A DNA stretch of 64,000 nt from Whitmania pigra (GCA_021613335.1 JAJTWR010000001.1:444001-508000), one strand, 5' to 3'; counted from the first letter of the stretch, positions 11,730-31,008 are shown. Program-made: numbers and translations. Notes: generated by a model not told the origin, from the sequence alone.

Positions 11730-14700
11730 TCACGTGACCGGTCTCTCCATGAGCCAGGAAGACCATGATTGGCTGGACGGTTCAGGGGGCGTGACCCAAG
11801 TAGGGGGAATTTTGCTGGACCCAGGTGTGCCAGGGGGTACTAAATATTGATCCCATTGGTGTCTAGTTAGAAAAAGATATTAACTAGAAAGTTGTGACGT
11901 CATTATTGTTAACAATTAATAATTTTGGGGTAGTGGTTTGTTAATTATTACTGATTGAGTTGATTAGAAATTAATTCGTTAAAAAAAACTAATATTTAAA
12001 TTAAAAGCATCTCATGATTTAAATTTCAAAAATTCGAAAAACATCTCGAATAAAATACATTTAGAGCTGCAATTTATGCAATGAAATCATTAATTAAACA
12101 TAAATTATGCTGACTGCCACCATTGAATATATGAATATTCAATTACCTGACATGGAGAAACGAGTTGATGTCGTTGTTTGGGAGGTCGTACAATTGAAAG
12201 TATGGAAAGATTGGGTCTGCCTGATCCGAGATCACTGATTGGATGGACATTGATTAACATTATCATAAAATATTAATGCAAATACAAACTCGATTAAAAA
12301 TTTAAGCTAGATTGTTATAAAATATGATTTCCTATTCCTGAATTAATTACTAAGCTAAGTTATAACTAAAATTAAGATGATAATCCAACAAACTATCATA
12401 AAATAAACATAAATATCTTAAGTAGAAACTACGACGAATAAACCTATTATATTTTTACTATTATTATTATTGAAAATTATAATATTATATATTATTATTA
12501 ATGAAAATTATAATATTATATATTATTATTATTGAAAATTATAATATTATTATAATCAATATTATCATAAAATTGGCATCTCTGACAACAAAAACAGGGC
12601 AACCACAACCAACCGTTGTCTCCGAACAGCTGCCGAACGACCTGGTTGACCTCCTTCTCGACTTCCCTTTTTATTTTTTCCTTCCTTCTCATCGATTCCC
12701 TCTCTCTATCGGCCTCGTGTTCCGAGTTGAGCATCACCTGGAGTGAGTGGACAGGTGATGAAATAATTAACAACTTGGGATATTATAATATTTTAATATT
12801 GGTGATGTGTGATTAATTTTAATATTTAGAATTTAATTATGTAAATTATTGAATTTAATTTAATATTATTTAACATTAATTATTTAATGTTATTGTTAAT
12901 ATCAGAAAAGAGTTTTTAGTAGTTTAGCAGACAGGTTTGAAAAAATGGTAAAATAATAATAATAATAATTAAAATAATAATGATGGTAATAATCTCTGTC
13001 TATTCAAAATCCTCTAACATCATAATTTCCATCATTGTCAACATAGCATCATCACCATAAATATCATGATCAGTATCACCATCATCGCTACCACAACACG
13101 CATCAACACCCCAATCACCACTATCATCATCGTTATCACCATTATACAAATCATCATCACTATCTCCATACATAGCATCATCATCACCACTATACAAATC
13201 ATCATCATCATAAACACCTATCTCATTACCGTCATCATCATCACCATCTACTCACCTCTAGCGCCCTCTGTTCGAACTCGTAGACTTCGAGTTGCCTCTT
13301 CAAAAAGGCAGACGCCACCTGCACTCGTCCATTGAAGATGTCCGTCGAATCTGTTGACATGAGGCCTAGAGACAGGAGAAAGAAGGGAATTTAATTTTTG
13401 GTTAATTAGTTGTTAACTTAGCAATACTAGTTAATTAATTAATGATTTATTTATTTATCGAAGGAAGGAATTTAATTTTTGGTTAATTAGTTGTTAACTT
13501 AGCAATACTAACTAATTAATTATTTATTTATTTTTCATCATCATCATCAAACCCACCTGACTTCTTACTGACCCTGACCTCCCTCAGCTTCTGAACTGCC
13601 GACAAAGTCTTCAGCGACTTCTTGACGTCCGAAATTTTCCTCCGAACTTCGAACAATATGTCGTCTGCTTCTTTTGATACCTCTTTTTCCTGTCGTGCCG
13701 ATTAATAAGTTGTATTGGTTGATCGATTAATTGGTTGTATTAGTTAATTGATTAATCAGCGATATCGGTTAATTAATTTATTTTGCTTCTTTTTCCTGTC
13801 ACGTCACTGTGTTAGTCACGTCGGAATTTATTAAGTTAAAGATTTAAATATTTAACATCATTGTCATCATCATCATCATCGCTATCAATGCCATCACAAT
13901 CATCATCGTCACCTTTTTCAGGGCAGCTTCAGCCTCCGCAACCCTGGCTATCTTCCTGTCGATTTCCTCTCCGATCTTAACTCGTCTCTCTTCCTTCATT
14001 TTCTCTTCTTCAGCCTCTCGTTCCTTCTTTCTCTTCAATCTATCCTGCAAGTGATGATAATGATTGATAATGAATAATTCAAAATGATGATGAATTAAAT
14101 GAAGTCAATGAGCTAAGTCCCTCCCATGTAGGTACTGAGTGATTGACAGCTGGTTGAGGGGGTTGATTAGCATAAAATATAAATAAATAAATATTTTATA
14201 AATACATATTTTATTTATGTAACTGTAAATGTTACTTTATCGTTATTAGTATTATTGTTAATATCATCATAATGACAATTAGCATTATTATTACTATTAC
14301 CATCACTATTTTTATTTTATTATTATTACCAGAATTATTATTGTCATTATCATTATTACAGTGGTTTTAAGATTGATTAGAATGTAAACACAAATAAATT
14401 AATGAATAAATTATGAATAAATAATTGGAGCGAACCCTTTTCCTCTTGCGTTCCTTGAGCTTCTTCTGAACTTCCTCCAATGTTTTGTCGTCGATCGACA
14501 TTTGAATGAGTTTCATTTCTTCCTATGAGGAGGGCAACAAACACTCATTGATAAAATTATCACCATCATCATCAACAACATTATTATCATCATCATCATC
14601 ATCAGTTCTCACCCGAGCTCTGGTTACGGCCACCTCGTGATTCAATGCTGTTCCTTCATTGTCCTTCAAGTCACACCTGCATTCTCGGTAACCCTCGGCA

Positions 14701-15654
14701 ACGCACCTGGATACGACCTTTAACCTCTCATCCAACTCCATGACCTTTCTGAGACGTTCCTTGAACTCTGGGATCTTTTAACGGAGTTAATTAACATTAT
14801 TATTATCGATATAATGAGTGTTATTATTTAATAATATTAAGTATTATTCTAATATCTAATATCTAATATTATTGGCCTAATAATAATAATAAATGATTGG
14901 CTGTTAGTAGCATTTGTGATTAATAATTTTTTACTACCACGTGATTGCATTTATTTTTAAAAATATTTTATTACTTTGCTTATCAAGACAGGCTATGCTA
15001 ACACAAATATCTGTGGAATGTAATTACCTTATGCATTGAAGATTCTTACAAAGAATTATAATAATAACTATAATAATAACACTAATAATAATGACAATAT
15101 TAATAATAGCACTAGTAATAATGACAATATTAATAATAACAATAATAATAATAAATAATATTTACAAAAAATAATCTTTGCATTTAGTTAACAATCAACA
15201 CCGACATCGTTCAACTAAAACCAACCGAAATCATCCACTTCGACTTCTTCAAACTTCGGGCTTCCCCCAAGTCCTTCCTGGCTTCCAACCACTCCCTCAA
15301 AGCTGGCAGACCATCTGCGTCATGAAGTCTCTTAGGAATCTGTGCATCAGTTTGATTGTTGAATGAGAAAGGCTCATCAATTGTATTTGAGCCGTTAAAG
15401 TAATTTCTATCGTTGCTGAAACTCTGGTGAGTCTGAAAATACGTATTGGCAGACATGTTTTGTGGTTGAGGAATTCCAGGATTGAGGGGATAGTTTGGGG
15501 GGAAGAAAAATGGTGGCGGAGGTACGGTACGGGGGTCAAAATTTAATGGTGGCGGAGGAATCCCAGGTGGGGGTGCGAAGAACATGGCGTTCGGAAAGGG
15601 GTTCCAGTTTACACCCGGTGTTTGCTGATACTGTTTCATGTTGAACGAATCCAT
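11730..15654 (-). CDS. PDCD7: PDCD7 homologue (U11/U12 di-snRNP 59K protein), complete, nine exons
   Basis: Predicted minus-strand exons in order: 15654-15226, 14774-14613, 14522-14436, 14044-13913, 13689-13557, 13350-13256, 12737-12614, 12234-12147, 11862-11730. All join in frame to 460 aa (human about 485). The N-terminus is rich in Pro, Phe and Asn with PPPP runs. The middle is a long charged coiled coil (DRLKRKKEREAEEEKMKEE, then EADDILFEVRRKISDVKK). The C-terminal third has the family landmarks YEFEQRALE-VMLNSEHE, LFGDN, QWDQYLVP and PPTWVTPPEPSSQSW, matching human ERALRVMLEGE, LFGDP, WDQYLVP and PQGWVLPPLPS. PDCD7 is a component of the U11/U12 di-snRNP that recognises U12-type introns, so this genome should keep a minor spliceosome. 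The least certain joints are the first donor (TCG|GTTGGT) and the third (AGG|GTTCGC). Confidence 0.85.
13384..13533. repeat. tandem duplication of about 80 bases inside a PDCD7 intron
   Basis: The word GGAATTTAATTTTTGGTTAATTAGTTGTTAACTTAGCAATACTA occurs twice (from about 13386 and 13467). Each copy is followed by an AATTAATTA/TTTATTTATTT tail. The copies are nearly identical, pointing to a recent duplication. Confidence 0.85.
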
Positions 15655-16876
15655 TGTTTTTATGCGATTGCTGCCTCAAATCGAGGAAAATATTTTGAAC
15701 AAATTGTATTCCGAGATTCAGTTCGGAAATTTAATCTTTTTTTCTGACTAGCTGCTAAAACTGTATTTAATCTAATGTGTCCTGGTTTTGAAACCGAAAG
15801 GTGGGAGATAAATAATTGTATTATCGCCTAATGTTTGTATACAAAGATCGATTAATTACAGATTTTCTGACAATCATTTAAAAGATCCTTTATCCAAATC
15901 TATTTCAACGTGAGCAATAAAAATTAATATAACTGAACAAAATATTTTATTGTAAAACAAATAAGCAAAACAAATAAAAATTTCTTTTTTAGTGAACTTG
16001 ACGTTTCAATCATTTTGAAATTATATTTCTTTCTTTGTCAAAATATTAAGTTTCAATTTTGTTGATAAATGTATTTTGTGGAAAATGTCTTTAGGTCCGA
16101 TTTTTTTATTTTTAATTGTATGATCGGAATAGTAAAACCGTTCGGGCCACAGAGGTTTAATGAGATATCCAGAAAAAATAAAGCTCGACCCCAAAACAAA
16201 TTAAGCTCCGCCCAAAATGATTAAAAGTAAATTGTTTATTCGATATATGTATCAATTAATTGCATGTGCTGTTTAATAATGTTTAAATATTAAATATTAT
16301 TATAAATATTACCTTAAATAAATATTAATTTAACAAAAGATCTTGCACATTTGTTACTGTTCGAGACTCACTTGAATTAAATCATTCTTCAACCACTGCC
16401 ACTCAACATAATTCTGTAATTTCATTCTTTACATAAAAGTAGACCCTTTGGCATTATTTGATGTATAAAGTTGAGTCTAACACAACGGTTTTACTTTTAC
16501 GTAAAAATTAAATTACAGAATACAGAAAAAACCTGATTGGATATGCTGAACTTTACATTAGATTACTTTTGATAACATTCAAGATATTTGGATAGTTGAG
16601 GCCCTCAAGGGCTACTTTTATTCGAGTTAAGCTGGTGGCTCTCTAAACGCGGCGCTATATAAATGAACTGCAGTTACAATTGTTAACGGACTATAATCAA
16701 ATAAAAAAAACAATTGTTAATGACACACCGACAATAGAATTCATTTGAATTCCTTGTACTTTTATTTCTTAGAACAAAAACACCCAATGCCAGTGAAAAA
16801 TCGTTAACTTCCAAATGATTTCCAATTCGTTGAACTCAATTAAAACCAGATGCACAAGAGAATTTGGTGTGTTTGG
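15655..16876. other. 5' flank of PDCD7 and 3' flank of cysteine-rich paralogue A
   Basis: Non-coding and AT-rich. No ORF or repeat family recognised. The PDCD7 promoter should lie in the first few hundred bases. Confidence 0.4.
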
Positions 16877-21255
<4,379 letters not shown>

Positions 21256-23305
21256 TACGACACTTTGAATTGAGATTGATATCAGGAAACTCAAAACTAT
21301 GAACTGACTTAACTTAACAAAGCCTAATGGTCTACCAATCTATCTATCTCGACTTCTACATTAGACGCAAACAACTCTGCACATAATTCAACAATTTATA
21401 GATTGCTTTACTTCGATGACAATCTGTTTTTCATACCTTCAAATCGATTTGAAACCCATGCGTCCTAAAAAAAAAAGTTTGATGAATGTACTTCTCAGAT
21501 AATCATAATCAAACCTCACATATCAAACTCTCGCTATGAATAGACTGGTAAACATTGGAGAATGTAAATTCTCATCTTACGATCTCTACCCAGTCGCCAT
21601 CTGTGTGCAGCTGGCAAAATTCTTCTGTCGATCGAAAAATTGATGACGGTATGATGGTGGATACCTGAGCCAGCTGATCCATGGTTATCGAGTTCCTTGT
21701 TTAGTATTTTTACTTGGATGTAAATGTACTATAATTGGTCCATTAATGTAAGTACATCTTCCAGAGGACCCCATCTGGGTAAAATAATGATGGTGATGAT
21801 GATGATGATTATGATGATCATGATGGCGATGAGAAAGAACTGGGTTGTAAGACAATTACAAGGTGATAATGATGTTTTTACCCCACAGGAACAGGAAGAT
21901 ATAATAATATAGTGATACATTAAGTACCATAAAAATAAGTGATAAATTAAGAAGATTATTATAATAATAATTTGTGATATATTAAGAAGTAATACAGCTT
22001 AATATACCATGGTATCTTGTGGGGTTGGGAAACAGAATTGCTTTCCTCCATCTTCCGAAAAATTTTAAATTCTCGGCCCATTATACTTCTACTGAAACAG
22101 AAAATAAATTATGATTAATTAGCTTTCCAGTTTACATATTGTAATTGTTTAAATAAATTTAAAATATGTTTTGAAACTATATAATATGCTACAATTATGT
22201 TGTAACTGGCAATGCAGTTGTGCCATATTATTTGTAAAATATTTTCACGATGATGATGATGATGATGATTACAAAACATACTGCGCAACTCCATTTAAAA
22301 ATGAAATCAATAACTAACTATATTTTTTAATCTGTCTCACTAAACAACAATTATTTCAGAAATATTCAGAAAAATGTTCATGGTGAGCATAAATGTGAAA
22401 TCTCCGAATAATTGAAATGAAATTTAATAAATTGAATAATTTATATTCATCTCTTCTTTTTTATTTTTTTGAGATACAGCGAGCCACTAAAAAATCAAGA
22501 TTCCCTTTGCATGTTAGGATGTAACTGTAACTACAACGACTGAAAATGCTATGGTAATTATTGCTATTTATTTGAATCACTACAAATTACTAGCAACTGT
22601 TTGCAGATGTTGCCATATTTTTTGAGCGATGTATACGAAACCTGTTTTTAATAGCATGTCTAGAATCTCGCCCCTGTTTTGGTATGACAATGCTGTTATT
22701 AATAACATAATACTTATAATGTAATCAAGATCATCATCATCATAATCACAATAAATTATGGCTTAAAATAATTCCTAATGATTGATGCAATCGGTAACAA
22801 TTATATTTAAAATTGTAAACTTATTAATTCATTTTATTGAATCAATTTCTGTATGTTATATTTCATTACATTATTTTTATCCATTATTCTTTACGATGTC
22901 AATGTGACCAAAAAGACTAAAGAAATACATTTAACACAAAATCTTGACAATTATAATATTTTATATTTTATTAATATTCATTGAATAATTTTTATTTTTA
23001 TTAATTATAATCTTAAAATTTATGGTAATTATTGTAATTAAAATTTAAATAAAAAAATTTCAACCATTTATTCAGCCATTAAGTGTTGCGAAAGAGTGCT
23101 TGAAATGACTGTGGACTTAAATAATATAACTGAACAGCTTGCATGCTCACGATGAATATGTGCGCGTAGAAATTGATTTGATCAGCTTCTTAGTAGATCG
23201 AGCATTCTTGGTATATTTCCTAAAAAAAAAAATTATAATTAGAAAATATAATTCCGTAATAAAACTGTTTTCATAATACAGATTTTTTTTTTGACATTGC
23301 CGGCT
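21256..23305. other. region between the divergent cysteine-rich paralogues
   Basis: About 2 kb between two head-to-head genes, so it should carry both promoters. It contains GAT repeats (21783-21832, 22251-22270), AT-rich DNA and no convincing ORF. No mirror-image homology between its two ends was obvious by eye. Confidence 0.45.
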
Positions 23306-25321
23306 ATGCAACCTCTAACCAAGACTGTCGAAATTTTGGGAATCGTCATCATTCAACTGCTTACGGCCATTAAAGGTAAGGCGAAGAGTTTTTTTAATTC
23401 AATTTGGTAGAATTTCTAGCATGAGTTAAAATATTTTAAATTGAATTTGTAAAAATCTGAATTTTGTAAATCTATTTCGAGTACGTGATGAAAGTGGATA
23501 ACAGTAATAATAACAATAGTAAATCACAATAATAATAATAATATTGATAATGATTAATTGGAGCAGTAATACCTGACAGTACTTTTAGTCTTGAACATGT
23601 AACAGGCGAACATTGAGCTATCTTCCACGACAGAGAAAAGCTAATTTTAATATTACCACATATTACCAATCGTACTAATAATAACAATAATAACAATAAT
23701 AATAATATATGTTATTATATACCACAATAATATAATATATGATATTATATATCACTAATTGTATTATTATATATCATTAATAATATTAATATAACACTAA
23801 TGATCCGTAAATGTTTATTTCAAAGCTTAAAATTCTTAATTGCTTTCCTCTTGATAGCTTCATGGACCACACCCCCAATGCAAGACGCTTGCGACGGCAG
23901 TTTTCCATCAGTTCTCAGGGAAAGTCCTCTCGTAACTTTCCAGTTTGAACCTGAGCCTTTCCAATCGTCCTTCAACTTCATTTCCTGGAGAAACTTTAGA
24001 GAGGACAGAGCTCAAGTCACTCTGACCATTTGCGATTTTACCTGGATTGCAGGATTATCTTTTGAGACGTTAAATGTCAAGCATTACAACGTATCTGTCG
24101 ATGGGCAGGTACATTCGGGCGAAACAGAACAATCTGGGGTATGGTTCAATAATTTGCGAAGTAAAATATTTGCTTTTATTTCGAACAAGTGAACAAGTGT
24201 TGGTTTTATGCCATGATCAAGTAATTCTCCGTAAGAAATTTAGCGTATTTCTTAAATAAAATCAGTCTAATTTGAATGAAGTTAAATATCATTGCAAACT
24301 ACTTTGTGCTTTTAAAATGAATTACAACCTCTTTAAATTAATCAGGATATTCTTGAATATCGCAATCATTTTTACAGATTAATTTTCATTTTTAAAACAA
24401 ATTAACATAATTCATCAATTTTCCTGTAGAAAGTAGAACTATCTTTTGGACGCGGTTCTTGGACTTCATTTAGAGTTGGATGGAAAATCAGAATAACAGT
24501 CGAGGCTGAAGAGCAGTTCATGCCTGTTGAAATTCGGAATCTCGAAATAAAAACTTGCCAAAGTCAGTTTCGAAATAATTTTTAATGTAAATGTAAAAAT
24601 TTTTTTTAATATAAAAAAAGATGACCTTGATAAGTATCTTTAGCTATTTCTAAGGAATATGCAAAAATTCTGTGTGAATTTAATAATTACATAACTATTT
24701 TAAATTGCTTAAAAAACCTTTTCAAGCATATTTTGACTGCTTCGAAAGCTGTGCTTTATACATTCTCCAATCGAATACCGGATGCAAAAAACCAATGTGC
24801 AAAGGTGATCCATGCTCAGTAAGTCAGAAATTTTTATCATATTTTTGAGAAAGTTTTACATTGATTGGAGATTGCCTAACTTGAAAACGAATTTTATATT
24901 CAGCGACTAAGATGCCCTGAAAATCAAGAATGCCGTCTGATACCTGGTGAACCGAGGAATACCTTTCCGAGTGTCATGACACCCGGGGTTCAGTTGTGGG
25001 GATGTGTCAATAAAGGTGGGCGTATTTTGGGCAAAGGTGCATGACACTTAGTACACCCAGCTTTTGCTCAAGATCAATACTGACTACGGGACATCAAAGC
25101 CAAAAATAATAAATCCTGATCGAAATGGAATAACATTAGCGTTACAAAAGCTTTATTGATATTTGCAATTTTTACAAAAGATGATAATTTTTTTTTTAGA
25201 TAGGACAGATTACGGCTGCTTTTGCGAAAGTTATACACCTGGACTGAATGGCTGCCCTACTTGCCAGTGCGGAGGAAACCAAACAACGACCACAGCGACG
25301 CTGGCTCCACCGTATGACTAA
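23306..25321 (+). CDS. secreted cysteine-rich protein, paralogue B, six exons
   Basis: Predicted exons 23306-23375, 23858-24138, 24430-24562, 24727-24818, 24904-25015 and 25200-25321 join in frame to 269 aa. Exon 1 encodes a hydrophobic signal sequence (VEILGIVIIQLLTAIK). The rest aligns along its whole length with paralogue A: ESPLVTFQFEPEPFQSSF against ESPLITFQYKPKPFQSSF, CPENQECRLIPGEPR against CPEGEECRLIEGQPR, QLWGCVNKG against QLWGCVDKG, and DRTDYGCFCES against DKTDYGCFCEN. All 16 cysteines are kept, and intron positions and phases (1,0,1,0,1) are identical. The tail is TTTTAT-rich. Function is unknown; a secreted extracellular or mucus/matrix role is only a guess. Long ORFs crossing the exon 2 donor at 24139 are read-through. 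Confidence 0.75.
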
Positions 25322-25603
25322 AATAGAATTTTGGATTTTCTGGCTTGCGACCTAAACCAGGAACACTTTTTTTTGACTTAAACTAAAAACACTTTTTTTT
25401 TTAGAATTATATTAAACACTTGCCTTAATTGAGTACCAGTCAGTTGCAAGTAGATACTTGAATTTAAAAAAAAATAAATAAAAACCACGTCCACAAGTCT
25501 TAACAATAATCCAGGCTAGTGATTTTAGGATAAAATCAATAATTGCAACAACTTACCACAATTACAAACAAATTGCAGACAGTATAAAAATTAAATTACC
25601 GTA

Positions 25604-26585
25604 TCAGCACAAGCACCGTTTCCTTAATTCGAGATAAAAGCAGCCAGGATCGCAAGGTTTATCGTATATGGCGTCCGAAGAATACTCAAACGGTAGAGAA
25701 TACACAAAGTACCAACGCAACCAAATCATCAACGGCATGGCCAATCCAACGGCTAGCATAAGCCAAGCCATTCTCATGTACTTTCGAGCTTTCTTAAAAT
25801 CCTTTTTTTGGGTTTCTATGTATGCCAAAACTGTAAATAGGAACAATTCCATTCATTTAGCACTGTCATACTGACTTCATTACTATAAGTTTATAAGCCT
25901 AAGATTGTTTGGATATTGGTCAAGGTTGCTTAAAAGTAGCGCTTCTTCCTGAATAGGTACCCGAATTTTAAGATCTTGACAAATACCTTTCTTGTAATTT
26001 CACTAGTTAGATGGAGTTAGATATAGGCTAGGTTCTAGTTTTATGTTGCAGGCGATTTAATCTCATTTTCTCATAATCTCAAATTCTTAATAAAATCATC
26101 AAAATTTATTTTCTAGAGCGTCTTATGCCGGATTTAGTCATATCGTCAGATTTAGAAAGTGATTTAGGATCGTTTTAACCTGTGAGAATAAAAGCGACCA
26201 TCTGGAAGAAGAAAAAGCACCAAAACGTAAGCATGATGGCCGCCATAATTCCGGTAAAACTGGGTTCATCTTCGTACGTCGATGGCATATTGTCTGGCTG
26301 GAGAAATGAACAAATTACTACTCAAAAGTAGAACAATATTTTGGCGCTGAGACAAAATGATGCAGTATAGAGTATTACTATCTCGTATATTGGGATCATC
26401 TTTTTTGCAGACTTTTTGAGAAACTTTCCAATCGAAGGACGGTATTTGGATCTTCCCACGGCACTCTCGGCTTCAATATACGAAGATTCCATATCATGAC
26501 TACGTTTGTCATCCTCGTCGAAAATAGACATGTTTAAGACTATTTTCGGAGGCTCTACTTTAAAGTTCGTTCCGGCCCTGGACAT
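25604..26585 (-). CDS. second dispanin/CD225-like membrane protein, three exons
   Basis: Predicted minus-strand exons 26585-26379, 26297-26180 and 25830-25604 join in frame to 183 aa. The start chosen is the ATG at 26585 (MSRAGTNFKVEPP); an upstream exon is possible because the frame stays open. Residues 1-75 are a charged cytosolic-type head. Then come SFTGIMAAIMLTFWCFFFFQMVAFIL (TM1), a loop ETQKKDFKKARKYMRMAW, TM2 (MLAVGLAMPLMIWL), and a Cys-containing tail CDPGCFYLELRKRCLC. The TM1 end MVAFILTVLAYIE parallels GVAFILAVIGKYK of the gene at 2661-3946, and the intron falls at the same place and phase (1). So the two are distant paralogues. The basic/aromatic loop is typical of dispanins. Function is otherwise unassigned. 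Confidence 0.6.
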
Positions 26586-27056
26586 AGCTGTAATTACGTT
26601 TGGAAACAAATAAATACAAAACAAATTATGACCCAGTAGACCAAACCGCAGTCCGGCCAAATGTACGTCGACCACAACAACGCAGACGATACGATACGAT
26701 AAATCGACCAATGGAAAACGTTCTTTGTTTTAAAATTTATTAATGAACGAATTGTTATCCATTTAATTTAAGTTGTTTTTATAAATTGCATTTTAGACAT
26801 TGTAATTTTTATTTTTAAATTTCTAATAATTTTAATTTATCCACCAGTTCGTTCAAAACAAATAGACGACACAAAGAAATTTTGTAATAATATAATTCGG
26901 TAAACTTAAAAATGTTAAAAATGAATTTCTAGATTCTAAGATCAAAGAAAAGTAATTATACAGAAGACAGTCATTCATTCATTCATACCCTCTGACGGGG
27001 AAAGCGATACTTTTAACCACACGAAAACCAATGATCGTTAATATTTAGTTGAAAAG
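26586..27056. other. bidirectional promoter interval
   Basis: About 470 AT-rich bases between the minus-strand dispanin-like start and the proposed plus-strand first exon at 27057. No specific promoter motif identified. Confidence 0.3.
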
Positions 27057-28893
27057 ATGGCATTAGGTGGAGAAATAACGACTTATAGAGTACGGCCCTC
27101 TGAAGATGAAGCATTGCCAGGTTGGTTCCAGTTTTAATTCAAATGCTTTCTGGATTTCGTATTGAAAATCAACCACTTTCTCCACCTGTTTTTTTTCATT
27201 GCAAATTACCATTTAGATGTCGTGTTAAGTAGACATTGTAGATATTGAGAAGTTATGATATAGATACTGAATTGTCAGTCAATGACAAAGAGTTATTTCC
27301 TAAGGTTTTTATCAATGTTTGGTCATGGATAACTTTAATTTGCCAAACTGAAATGATTGTAGGATTAAATGTACTTAAAAGTTTAGTTGGTTTGACATGC
27401 TGTGGTGTGATTATGTGATTATTTAAAAACGAGTTTAAAATTGAGTCTAACATATGACATATGAAAAAGAATTCTGAATTTGTGCAACATTTTTTCACCT
27501 CTCGTTTTGACTTTTATGACAATTGATACAATGAAGGCAAGGTTATTGTAGGAAACATCATCATTATTGTTAACTAAATGACAAAACTTTGTGTGTTAGA
27601 GAGATCTTCACCGAAGTTACATGTGCATTTTGGTAGAGATTTATTAAAGAAGATGAAATTTCAAATCAGAAGATCATTTATTTGTTTATAACTTAGTGGC
27701 AATGTTTATAAATAGCTTACTAGAAATGGGTTTGGCATGGTAGCAAAATGCTTATGTAAGCATTGAAGCTCAATTTGCCTGAAAAAGAAAATGTTGAACT
27801 TCTTGAATTATTTTTAGATAAGGTTTTACAACCAAGTGTTTTATTGCTCAGCTTGGATCTGTTGGCTCCTCCTGTTCTTAGAGGATTTAGATTGGCTGAT
27901 TAATTGTTGAATGTATTTACTTTAACTTTTTATTTGATCCTATTATTTAAGGACAATCTCTAAATTCACTAAATCTAATATAACATAGTCAGCTGAGCAA
28001 GACTTAAAACGGCTTAAATATTACCTAACGTTTTTGAATAAAAAAAATAATAATTTGCCAATCAACTATGGCAACGTTCCTTAGATATTTTACCTGCAAG
28101 ATTTCAAAACGGTCTCAAACACTTTGAAAAACTTTCACCTAATCATCTAAAATCTTCCTTATCCTAAAATGTGGCTATTCCATACCTATTACCATGAAGA
28201 TGGCAGCACATTAGACACGTTAGAGTTAGACATCACTTGCCAAAGTTCGTGCAGAGGGTTACACAACCCTGGATACTGTCCGAAGGCTTTGTTATTGTTG
28301 ATGTCATTGTTGCCTGTTTTACTTTCGTCGTATGTCATCAGCAGCAGTCACATCATCATCATCGTAATCATCATCATAACCATCATCATCGTAATCATCA
28401 TCATCGTTGTTGTTGTTGTTGTTGTTGTTAGCTAGGATCCACTCACTGGCAAAAACAACAACATTGCTGCCATTATGCTTTTTGAAACTTTTTAACTTCA
28501 ACGTATTTTCATCATCATCATCATCATTATCATCATCATCGTCGTCGTCGTCGTCATCATCATCATCATCATCATCATCATCAACGTCACCAACGTCATC
28601 ATCCATGAGCTGGAAATTACGTCCGACGCTACATAAACACGCACACACACACACACGCGCACAGACAAACACACACGCACACACAAACACACACGCACAC
28701 ACGCGGAATCATTCCTGCCACCCGAGAGCTTGGGTTTTCCCCAAAAGCTAAAAGTTTGTTTTTGTCGTATTTTCAAATTTTTGAGGTTTGTTGTTATTGT
28801 TGTTGTTGTTGTTGTTTTTAACATATTTTCGTGCAGTTTATTTTTATTGTTATTATTATTATTATTATTATTGTTATTATTATATTATTATTA

Positions 28894-28950
<57 letters not shown>

Positions 28951-29379
28951 GTTATTATTGTTGTTGCTGCTGCTGTTGTTGTTGTTGTTATTGTTATTAT
29001 TAATTACACAATACTGCATAATGTAATGTAATCTAGTAATACTTACAACGCATCATTAATGAATGCATTGACCGAACTAATAATATGACTTAATATATTC
29101 ATTCATTCATTCACTCATTCATTAATTTATTCATTCATTAATTTATTCATTCAATCATTCAGCCTTGAATACGTCTGCATTTCGCATTCTCGCTTTTTTT
29201 CTCATGACTCGGATGATTTGTGAATGAAGCTGTTAAAGCTATAATAAGCAGGTCGTGATTACATTGTAGTGGTAAGAATGTGTGTGGTGATGATGATCAC
29301 ATGATGATGATGATGATGATGATGATGATTGATGATGATGATGATGATGATGTGATGATGATGATGATGATGATGATGC

Positions 29380-29467
<88 letters not shown>

Positions 29468-30677
29468 GTGATGGTGATGGTGATGACCGAAAATGGTATA
29501 TTACGCGATGATGATTATACTGGTGACAATGGCGATTATGATGATGATAAAGACGACGATGACGGTGATGATGACGATGATCATGAAGGTGTTACAGTAC
29601 TGCAGGTTTTAGTGATGAATGGGGGCATCAATTTGAGCCAAGTGGATAATTGCATTGACTCTGTGCGTTCTATGACACCTACGATAAATGTGATGATGAC
29701 GACGACGATGACAGTGATGGTTATAATGATGACGATGATAGAGATGATGATAATGATGATGATTATGGTAATGATGACGTCAAAATGTTACGATAGAAAC
29801 CAGATGGCTAATCATTCAATTTTTGTCTGGAATGCGTACCAAAACCCTTGCTTTAAATTATTATTTTTATTGATTAAATAAATTATTAATAAATTAAATT
29901 AATAATAAATTAACTGTTACTGAATTATTAACATTGATTAACAGATGCTTAAACCATCATAATTATGTAATGATTGTATAAATTATTATAATTGATTGTT
30001 GAATGCATTCATTAGTATAATTTATTAATGAATACTTTAATTGACTAATATAACTTAAGTATAATTACATGTTAATGATTGCAACATTAATGAATGGGGT
30101 ATTATGAGTTACCTTCACCAAAGGTATAAAAACATCAAAGAAGACTAAACTCGTGATGATGACGATAGTGGTGATGATGACGATAATGGTGATGATGATG
30201 ACGATAATGGTGTTGATGATGACGATAATGGTGATGATGATGACGATAATGGTGGTGATGATGACGATAATGGTGATGATGATGACGATAATGGTGTTGA
30301 TGATGACGATAATGGTGGTGATGATGACGATAAGGGTGGTGATGATGACGATCAACGTTCCAAAATAAAACAGATGTTGGAGTTCTTTTGAGTACTTTTT
30401 AGTTAAACAAAATGGACTTAGTTAACCTGATGTTACGATTAATCGATGAACGTGAGCTACATGAATTTATTATTATTCAGCTCTTAATGCAATTGCTGTC
30501 ATTTGACCTGTGACCTTTTGTTGTGGAGGTTACGACATCAAGTCAAACATTCATTCATTCATTCGTTTTTCATTTCACCATTTTGAATCTCATCCTGGCT
30601 TTTTGTGTGTTCATCATCATCGTCATCATCATCATTATCATCATCATCATCATCGTCGTCGTCGTCGTCATCATCAT

Positions 30678-30724
<47 letters not shown>

Positions 30725-30747
30725 CCACCATCATCATCATCATCATT

Positions 30748-30808
<61 letters not shown>

Positions 30809-30809
30809 G

Positions 30810-30894
<85 letters not shown>

Positions 30895-31008
30895 GTGCTG
30901 TTTATGTTGCTGTTGCACTGCAACTTATGTTTCTCCTGTGTGCTCCTTAATCAGTTAGATTGTATTACCTTGAGTAATAATAATAATAACAATAATAACA
31001 ATAATAAC

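Noticed and set aside
27253..27498. Minus-strand ORF in the proposed first intron
   Set aside because: Considered as a retrotransposon fragment, but no reverse-transcriptase motif could be identified.
27790..27903. Plus-strand stretch reading LPEKENVELLELFLDKV and onward
   Set aside because: Looks protein-like for 38 codons but has no splice sites or homologue I can name; left unannotated.
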